Shown in pieces: positions 58,578 through 64,000 of a stretch of DNA of 64,000 bases. A program made the position numbers and the translations under genes. Position 1 is the stretch's first letter. Every line of letters starts with the position of its first letter. Below the pieces are notes generated by a model. The model had not been told where the DNA came from, made no database searches, and saw nothing but the letters and a program-made list of their open reading frames with translations. The stretch covers positions 8,556,001-8,620,000 of the forward strand of contig NZ_CP102512.1 in the NCBI RefSeq assembly GCF_024612015.1, in the 5' to 3' direction. Origin of the DNA: Streptomyces sp. CA-210063 (lineage in GTDB: Bacteria > Actinomycetota > Actinomycetes > Streptomycetales > Streptomycetaceae).

Positions 58578-58600
58578 ATCATGCCGCACGGCACCGACAC
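58578..58600 (-). promoter_or_regulatory. PafBC-type promoter of the 5'-3' exonuclease (imperfect)
   Basis: On the minus strand GTGTCGGTG (58600-58592), 8 bp, then CATGAT (58583-58578). The -35 matches except its first base, and the -10 has C for T. The GTG at 58570 would be transcription start +1 or +2. Confidence 0.45.
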
Positions 58601-58871
58601 GCGGCTCCCGACCCAACCGCGCGTGGCATGCGTGCACGCGTTCCGTGAAGACCCCGTCCCGTGTTCCGTGAATACCTCTGGCCTGCGGTGAATGCACTGT
58701 GAAGCGGGCCACTGTCGCGTTTGCCGTGGTGGGGGCAGGGCAGGCGCGGCCCCGGAGCAGCGCCGGTCGTGTGCTGAGACCACCGACCGGGCGGGCCGAT
58801 CCCGCCGCGCTCCACGGCCGGCCTGCGGGCGGGGGAGGCGGGCCGTTCCTGTCGCTATCCAAGAGGTGCAT
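58601..58871. other. Divergent spacer, exonuclease to glycine betaine transporter
   Basis: About 270 bp. It holds no gene I can support. TATCCA near 58856 is a possible but poorly supported -10 for the transporter. An osmotic-control element would be expected but none is recognisable. Confidence 0.3.
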
Positions 58872-59972
58872 GTGTCAGCCAGGGAGTCATCCAGACTCGA
58901 AGCCGAAGGCCTGTACAAGGTCTTCGGCAGACGACCCGACGACGCGGTGGACCGGCTCCGGGCCGGCGCCGACCGCGAGGAACTGCGCGCCGAGGGCACC
59001 ACCGCCGCCGTGATCGACGCCTCCTTCACGGTGGAGCCGGGCCAGATCTTCGTCGTCATGGGCCTGTCCGGGTCCGGCAAGTCCACGCTGCTGCGCATGC
59101 TCAACGGGCTCCTGGAGCCCACCGCCGGGCACGTCCGCTTCGACGGCCGGGACCTGACCGCGCTGAGCGACCGCGAGCTGCGCGCGGTCCGTGCCGGGAG
59201 CATCAGCATGGTCTTCCAGCACTTCGCGCTGTTCCCGCACCGCAGCGTCCTGGAGAACGCCGCGTACGGCCTGGAGGTCCAGGGCGTGCCGCGTGCCGAA
59301 CGCGTGAGGCGTGCCACCGAGGCGCTGGGCCTGTGCGGTCTGGCCGGCTGGGAGACGTCCTGGCCCGACGAACTGTCCGGCGGTATGCAGCAGCGTGTGG
59401 GCCTGGCCCGCGCCCTCGCCACCGACGCCGATCTGCTGCTGATGGACGAGTCGTTCAGCGCGCTCGACCCGCTGATCCGCCGTGACATGCAGGACCAGCT
59501 GCTGGAGCTGCAGCAGACCCTGAAGAAGACCATCGTCTTCATCACGCACGACCTCAACGAGGCCATGCGCCTGGGCGACCGCATCGCCGTCATGCGCGAC
59601 GGCCGCATCGTCCAGACCGGCACCGCCGAGGACATCCTGATCCGCCCCGCCGACGACTACGTGGCCTCCTTCACCCAGGACGTCGACCGCTCCCGGGTGC
59701 TCACCGCCGGTGCCGTCATGGACACGGCCGTACGCGGCGACGAGGCGGACTGCGGCTGTGAGACCGCGACGCCGGGCACGCCGTTCACGGAACTCTGCGC
59801 GATCAGCGCCCGCCTGTCCCATCCGGTCGCGGTGCTCGACAAGCAGGGCGCCCTCGTCGGCGTCGTACCGCGCCACCGCCTGATCGGCTTCCTCGGCGAC
59901 CAGCAGGTCGAGCCCACGCCGTGCGACGCCCCGCGCGACAAGGCCGTACGGGCGGTGAAGGCCAGTGCCTAG
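58872..59972 (+). CDS. proV: Glycine betaine/proline ABC transporter ATP-binding protein
   Basis: A 366-residue cytoplasmic ATPase that drives osmoprotectant uptake. Walker A GLSGSGKST (64-72), Q-loop VFQHFALFPH, signature DELSGGMQQRVGLARALA, Walker B DLLLMDESFSALDPL and the H-loop FITHD are all present. A C-terminal CBS-like region (about 285-355, LCAISARLSHPVAVLDKQGALVGVVPR) may sense ionic strength. GTG 58872 was chosen for AAGAGG five bases before; GTG 58866 overlaps that site. It overlaps the next gene by 8 bp, so the two are translationally coupled. Confidence 0.93.
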   Translation: MSARESSRLEAEGLYKVFGRRPDDAVDRLRAGADREELRAEGTTAAVIDASFTVEPGQIFVVMGLSGSGKSTLLRMLNGLLEPTAGHVRFDGRDLTALSDRELRAVRAGSISMVFQHFALFPHRSVLENAAYGLEVQGVPRAERVRRATEALGLCGLAGWETSWPDELSGGMQQRVGLARALATDADLLLMDESFSALDPLIRRDMQDQLLELQQTLKKTIVFITHDLNEAMRLGDRIAVMRDGRIVQTGTAEDILIRPADDYVASFTQDVDRSRVLTAGAVMDTAVRGDEADCGCETATPGTPFTELCAISARLSHPVAVLDKQGALVGVVPRHRLIGFLGDQQVEPTPCDAPRDKAVRAVKASA

Positions 59973-62577
59973 GATCCACATCGGCGACTGGGTCTCCCAC
60001 GGCGTCGACTGGCTGCGCGACAACCTCGGCTGGCTCTTCGACCTCATCAAGATCGTCGTCGAGTCCCTGTACGACGGGGCGAACGCGGTGCTCACCGCGC
60101 CCGACCCGCTGCTCCTCGCCGGCATCCTCGCCCTGCTCGCCTTCTGGCTGCGCGGCCTGCTGCCCGGTGTCCTGGCCTTCGCCGGCCTGGCGCTGATCGA
60201 CTCGATCGAGCAGTGGGAACCGGCGATGAACTCGCTCTCGCTGGTGCTCGTCTCCTGCGTGATCATCTTCGCCTTCGCGGTGCCGATCGGCATCTGGGCG
60301 GCCCGCAGTCGCGCGGTCAGCGGAGCGGTGCGGCCGGTGCTCGACCTCATGCAGACCATGCCGGCGATGGTCTATCTGATCCCGGGCATCTTCTTCTTCG
60401 GCGTAGGCCCGGTGCCCGGCATGGTCGCCACCATCGTCTTCGCGATGCCGCCCGCCGTACGCCTCACCGAGCTCGGCATCCGGCAGGTCGACGCCGAACT
60501 GGTCGAGGCCGCCGAGGCGTTCGGCACCCACCCGCGCCGCACGCTGTGGCGGGTGCAGCTGCCGCTGGCGCTGCCCACGATCATGGCGGGCGTCAACCAG
60601 GTGATCATGCTGGCCCTCTCGATGGTCGTCATCGCGGGCATGGTCGGCGGTGGCGGCCTCGGCTCCACCGTGTACGACGGCATCAGCTCCGTCGACGTCG
60701 GCCTCGGCTTCGAGGGCGGTGTCGCGGTGGTCATCCTCGCGATCTACCTCGACCGTATGACCAGCGCCCTCAACCAGCGCGTGTCCCCGCTCGGCCGCCG
60801 CGCCCTCGCCAAGGCGAACACGGCACTCGGCGGCCTGAGGTTCCTCCGCTGGAAGCCGGCCACGCCGGTCGCGATGGTCGGTGTGCTCGTCCTCGCACTG
60901 GTCGCCGGCGGCCTGAACGTCTTCGGCAGGACGGACGACGGCACCGAGGTCGGCGCGAACGTCGGCCAGGGCCGCCCGGTCAGCATGGGCTACATCGACT
61001 GGCCCGAGGGCGTGGCCTCCACGTACCTCTGGAAGGAGATCCTCCACCAGCGCGGCTTCACCCCCGAGGTGAAGTCGCTGGAGGTCGGCGCCCTCTACAA
61101 CGGTCAGGCGCAGGGCAGCGTCGACATCCAGACCAACTCCTGGCTCCCGGCCACGCACGCCTCGTACTGGGCGAAGTACAAGGACCGGCTGGAGGACTAC
61201 GGCAGCTGGTACGACAAGACCTCGCTGGAGATCGCCGTCCCGTCCTACGTCAAGGGCGTGGACTCGCTCGACGACCTCAAGGGCAAGGGCGATCTGTTCA
61301 AGGGGAAGATCTACGGCATCGAGCCGGGCGCGGGCGAGACCAAGCTCTACGAGGACAAGGTCCGACACGCCTATGGCCTCAAGGGCGAGTACCAGCTGGT
61401 CAAGTCCAACACCTCGGCGATGCTGGCCCAGTTGGACCGTGCGTACCAGAAGAAGGAGCCGATAGCGGTCACGCTCTGGTCGCCGCACTGGGCGTACGAC
61501 AAGTACGAGCTGACCAAGCTGAAGGACCCCGAGGGCGCCTTCGGCGCGGGCGACGGGATTCACACGATCGGGCGGAAGGGCTTCGCCGAGAAGGAGCCCC
61601 AGGTCGCCCAGTGGCTCAAGGACTTCAAGCTCACCGACACGCAGCTCACCTCCCTCGAAGGCGCCATCCAGGACGCCGGCAAGGGGCACCAGGAAGAGGG
61701 CGTCAAGGCCTGGCTGAAGAAGAACCCGGGCCTCGTCGACAAGCTGGCCCCGGTCGCCAGGACCCGCTACGAGCAGGGCAGGCAGGCCGGAGCCGCGCCG
61801 GTCATCGGCTACCCCGCGTGGGACGAGGGCATCGCCGTCACCCACCTCTGGGAGAACGTCCTGGAGAAGCGCGGCTACCGGCCGAAGAAGACCAAGCTCG
61901 ACATCGGCCCGCTGTTCACCGGTCTCTCCACCGGGCAGGTCGACGTCGAGTTCGACGCCTGGCTGCCGGTCGCGCAGAAGCAGTACTGGGACAAGTACAA
62001 GAACGATCTCGTCGATGTCGGCGCCTGGTACGACAAGACCTCGCTGGAGATCGCCGTCCCGTCCTATGTCGAGGGCGTGACCACGATGGACGATCTGCGG
62101 GAGCACAAGGACGAGTTCCAGGGCCGGATCGTCGGCATCGAGCCCGGCACGGGGGAGATGGTCCGCCTGGAGAACACGGTCATGCCGGCGTACGGCCTGT
62201 CGGACTTCAAGCTCACCAAGGCCGGCACGAGTTCGATGCTCGCCGAGCTGGAGCGCGCGTACGCGAAGAAGGAGCCGATCGCGGTCGTGCTCTGGTCGCC
62301 GCACTGGGCGTACGACAAGTACGACCTCACCCGGCTCGCCGACCCCGAGAAGACCTGGGGAGCCAACAACCAGATCCGGACGCTCGCGCACAGGAGCTTC
62401 CCCGAGAAGTACTCCGAGCTGAACGGCTGGCTGAAGAACTGGCACATGACCCCGGACGAGCTGATGAGCCTGGAGCAGGCGATTCAGAAGGCCGGGCGGG
62501 GCAAGGAGGACGAGGGCGTCCAGCAGTGGATCGACGCCCATCCGGGCATCGTCGACGAGATGGCGCCCGTGAAGTAG
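59965..62577 (+). CDS. proWX: Glycine betaine ABC transporter permease fused to two substrate-binding domains
   Basis: An 870-residue fusion. The permease part (1-320) has about six membrane helices and the loop EAAEAFGTHPRRTLWRVQLPLALPTIMAG that contacts the ATPase. A tethering helix (about 290-315) leads to two OpuAC-type glycine betaine-binding domains outside the membrane, about 330-600 and 610-870. The two share IAVPSYVKGVDSLDDLK / IAVPSYVEGVTTMDDLR and VTLWSPHWAYDKYEL / VVLWSPHWAYDKYDL, so they arose by duplication. The GTG start at 59965 overlaps proV. A 21-bp terminator stem follows. Confidence 0.92.
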   Translation: MPRIHIGDWVSHGVDWLRDNLGWLFDLIKIVVESLYDGANAVLTAPDPLLLAGILALLAFWLRGLLPGVLAFAGLALIDSIEQWEPAMNSLSLVLVSCVIIFAFAVPIGIWAARSRAVSGAVRPVLDLMQTMPAMVYLIPGIFFFGVGPVPGMVATIVFAMPPAVRLTELGIRQVDAELVEAAEAFGTHPRRTLWRVQLPLALPTIMAGVNQVIMLALSMVVIAGMVGGGGLGSTVYDGISSVDVGLGFEGGVAVVILAIYLDRMTSALNQRVSPLGRRALAKANTALGGLRFLRWKPATPVAMVGVLVLALVAGGLNVFGRTDDGTEVGANVGQGRPVSMGYIDWPEGVASTYLWKEILHQRGFTPEVKSLEVGALYNGQAQGSVDIQTNSWLPATHASYWAKYKDRLEDYGSWYDKTSLEIAVPSYVKGVDSLDDLKGKGDLFKGKIYGIEPGAGETKLYEDKVRHAYGLKGEYQLVKSNTSAMLAQLDRAYQKKEPIAVTLWSPHWAYDKYELTKLKDPEGAFGAGDGIHTIGRKGFAEKEPQVAQWLKDFKLTDTQLTSLEGAIQDAGKGHQEEGVKAWLKKNPGLVDKLAPVARTRYEQGRQAGAAPVIGYPAWDEGIAVTHLWENVLEKRGYRPKKTKLDIGPLFTGLSTGQVDVEFDAWLPVAQKQYWDKYKNDLVDVGAWYDKTSLEIAVPSYVEGVTTMDDLREHKDEFQGRIVGIEPGTGEMVRLENTVMPAYGLSDFKLTKAGTSSMLAELERAYAKKEPIAVVLWSPHWAYDKYDLTRLADPEKTWGANNQIRTLAHRSFPEKYSELNGWLKNWHMTPDELMSLEQAIQKAGRGKEDEGVQQWIDAHPGIVDEMAPVK

Positions 62578-62603
62578 TCCGACGCGGTGTCGCGCGCGGT
62601 GCC

Positions 62604-62650
62604 GCGCAGAGCCCCGGCCGACGGTCCTGCCGTCGGCCGGGGCTCTGCGC
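62604..62650 (+). terminator. Very strong terminator after proWX
   Basis: A perfect 21-bp stem (begins GCGCAGAGCCCCGGCC, loop TCCTG, ends GGGGCTCTGCGC) lies 27 bp after the proWX stop. Confidence 0.85.
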
Positions 62651-62761
62651 GTCGTGGGCCGCCGACCGGGTGTGGTGAACCCCACCCCTCGTCGCGTTCC
62701 CGGGCCCGGGGGGCGTCCGTAGTCTCGACTCGCCGCTTCCGCCCGTTCCTGTGAGCCCCGC

Positions 62762-63748
62762 ATGCCCGTTCGCCGCCGTCCCCCGCCCTTCGCCGTCGTG
62801 GTCGCGCTGGTGCTCGCCGTGCCGTTGGCGGCGCGGCTGCCGGTGGCGAACGCGGAGCCGGTGTCGGTGGCGGCCGAGCGGTTCGTCGAGCTGGCCGGGG
62901 ATGTGCGGGAGGCGGACGGGTTCGCGTACGACGTGCGGGACGACGGCGGGCGGACGATGGACACCGCCCAGATCGTCCAGGCCCCGGACGGGAACACGTA
63001 TCTCGCCGTCTACCACTCGACGCTCGCCGACGGCCGATTCCACGCGGCGGTCGCCACCTCCACGGACCTGCGCACCTGGACCCGCCGCCACGACTTCGGC
63101 GCGGGCACCAGCCAGCCGTCGCTCGCACCGAACGGCCGAGGCGGTTACGTACTGGCGTACGAGAAAGATCCGGACAACCACATCGCCGTCCGCGGCTACC
63201 CCGGTCTCGACGCCCTTCTGGCAGGTGAGGCGGACCGCGCGTACGACGCCCCGCGCACCCTGTCGCCCTGCGCCGAGGGCACACCGGACGTGACCGCCGT
63301 GCACGGCGACACGGTCGAACTCACCGGGCACTACCAGGAGTCGTGCGGCACGGACCGCCAACTCCGGGCGAGCCTGCGGGACTTCACGGCGTGGCACGTC
63401 GAGGCCGATGACCGGCTGGACCGGGCCGTGGTGGCCTGGGGGACCGCCGGGAACATCGGCGACCGCACCCGTGTCGAACTGGGCGGCGAACCCCTGGTAC
63501 TGGTGGAGGGCCAGCGCCTGCGGGACGACTTCGGCAGCTGGCGGACGTACGCCTACGATCCGGTGACAGGACGTGCCGACCGTGTCACCCCACGCACCCA
63601 CGGCGGCAGCACCTCCCTCGCCAACCCGTCGGCCGCCCTCGTCAACAGTCCCGACGGGCGTCCCGCCCTCCTGGTCAGCCTCTTCGTGCCCCGCGAGGGA
63701 GCGGCGAAAGGGGAGGCGGGACAGCTGCTCTACTGGCGAGAACTGTGA
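62762..63748 (+). CDS. Secreted protein, possible beta-propeller (GH43/GH32-like fold)
   Basis: A 328-residue exported protein of unknown function. The signal peptide (FAVVVALVLAVPLAARLPVANAEP) ends in an AxA site. Sequences such as MDTAQIVQAPDGNTYLAVYHST, RFHAAVATSTDLRTWTRRHDFG and SQPSLAPNGRGGYVLAYEKD recall the repeated blades of glycoside-hydrolase propellers. No catalytic triad could be assigned with confidence. ATG 62762 is used; the ribosome site is weak (GTGAG). TAGTCT (62720-62725) is a possible -10. It is probably monocistronic. Confidence 0.75.
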   Translation: MPVRRRPPPFAVVVALVLAVPLAARLPVANAEPVSVAAERFVELAGDVREADGFAYDVRDDGGRTMDTAQIVQAPDGNTYLAVYHSTLADGRFHAAVATSTDLRTWTRRHDFGAGTSQPSLAPNGRGGYVLAYEKDPDNHIAVRGYPGLDALLAGEADRAYDAPRTLSPCAEGTPDVTAVHGDTVELTGHYQESCGTDRQLRASLRDFTAWHVEADDRLDRAVVAWGTAGNIGDRTRVELGGEPLVLVEGQRLRDDFGSWRTYAYDPVTGRADRVTPRTHGGSTSLANPSAALVNSPDGRPALLVSLFVPREGAAKGEAGQLLYWREL

Positions 63749-63812
63749 GCATGGACCCCGTCCCGGTTCACCGGGATGTGACGGGCGCATGAAACGGTTT
63801 GCCGAACATGCG

Positions 63813-63955
63813 TAGGGTGCAGAGAACTCATCAGGAGAAGTGCGCGCGATGAGTGCCGGACGGGTGGGCATCCGTAACCGGAACAGTAAGCGTTCGCAAG
63901 CCGACCCAGCGGGCGTCTGCGAGCCGACCGACGAGCGAAGGAGGGAGCCGGAGCG
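63813..63955 (+). promoter_or_regulatory. Promoter and leader of the last gene
   Basis: TAGGGT (63813-63818) is a plausible -10. Downstream, AGGAGAAG (about 63834) precedes ATG 63849, which opens a frame MSAGRVGIRNRNSKRSQADP that runs off the window in a different phase from the ATG at 63956. It could be a leader ORF, or the true start if a frameshift exists. A small hairpin (TCCCGG-TTCA-CCGGGA, 63761-63776) may end the previous gene. Confidence 0.35.
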
Positions 63956-64000
63956 ATGGGCGACCACAAAGAACAGCCCCTTCGGGTGGGCGCGGCCGTC
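63956..64000 (+). CDS. Start of an unknown gene, cut by the window end
   Basis: Fifteen codons, MGDHKEQPLRVGAAV, follow a strong GAAGGAGGGAGCC site, so this is probably a true start. From memory a similar opening occurs in Streptomyces XRE/cupin-type regulators, but too little is visible for a function. Confidence 0.5.
   Translation, partial: MGDHKEQPLRVGAAV

Overview
The window is high-GC actinobacterial DNA and almost certainly comes from a Streptomyces chromosome. The evidence is strong G/C third-position bias, many GTG and TTG starts, a Pup-proteasome locus, a conservon with its cytochrome P450, the glycerol (gyl) regulon, and GGGGCGCGGGGAACC-type intergenic repeats. Most of it looks like conserved core chromosome. 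The 36.5-54.6 kb stretch and a few intergenic repeat tracts are more accessory. I see no tRNA, rRNA, CRISPR array or insertion sequence.

Layout. 0-2.9 kb: glycerol uptake and use (glpK partial, glpF, regulator gylR). 3.2-7.7 kb: cobalamin-dependent methionine synthase and a HAD phosphatase. 8.1-11.4 kb: two tandem oligopeptide-type binding lipoproteins without a permease. 11.5-15.1 kb: an orphan NarL-type response regulator, a RecB-like Fe-S nuclease, and a site-2 protease with a long disordered N-terminus. 15.3-31.3 kb: the Pup-proteasome region (trmI, ferredoxin, arc/mpa, dop, pup, a broken endonuclease VII, prcB, prcA, pafA, pafB, pafC), interrupted by a LacI regulator/MFS transporter pair and two FKBP isomerases. 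31.3-36.5 kb: two small proteins, tatA, tatC and a large Ski2-type helicase.

36.5-44.3 kb is a carboxylase/allophanate hydrolase operon of the urea or guanidine type with a divergent TetR regulator. 44.7-49.4 kb is the rar conservon (rarABCDE). 49.4-51.4 kb holds a pseudouridine synthase and a terpene-synthase-like protein with a degenerate metal motif. 51.9-54.6 kb holds an APC permease and an N-formylglutamate amidohydrolase, divergent. 54.6-58.6 kb holds a serine hydrolase, a 32-bp-period repeat tract, a siderophore-interacting protein with an iron box, and a 5'-3' exonuclease. 58.9-62.6 kb is a glycine betaine ABC system with a permease-binding-protein-binding-protein fusion. The window ends with a secreted propeller-like protein and the first codons of another gene.

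Two regulatory circuits stand out. First, pafB and pafC encode the DNA-damage activator PafBC. Sequences matching its promoter type (TTGTCRVTG, 8 bp, TAnnnT, from memory) lie directly upstream of the RecB-like nuclease, the helicase and the RluA-type enzyme, with weaker matches at the 5'-3' exonuclease and pup. Several of these place the start codon at or near the transcription start. Second, an inverted repeat (ATTTCTGTCG, 2 bp, CGACAGAAAT) lies between the carboxylase operon and its TetR gene. It recurs in near-identical form, partly duplicated at 20-bp spacing, about 10 kb away between the APC permease and the N-formylglutamate amidohydrolase, suggesting one nitrogen-acquisition regulon split across the rar operon. 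Functions are read from motifs and family knowledge; no database search was run.
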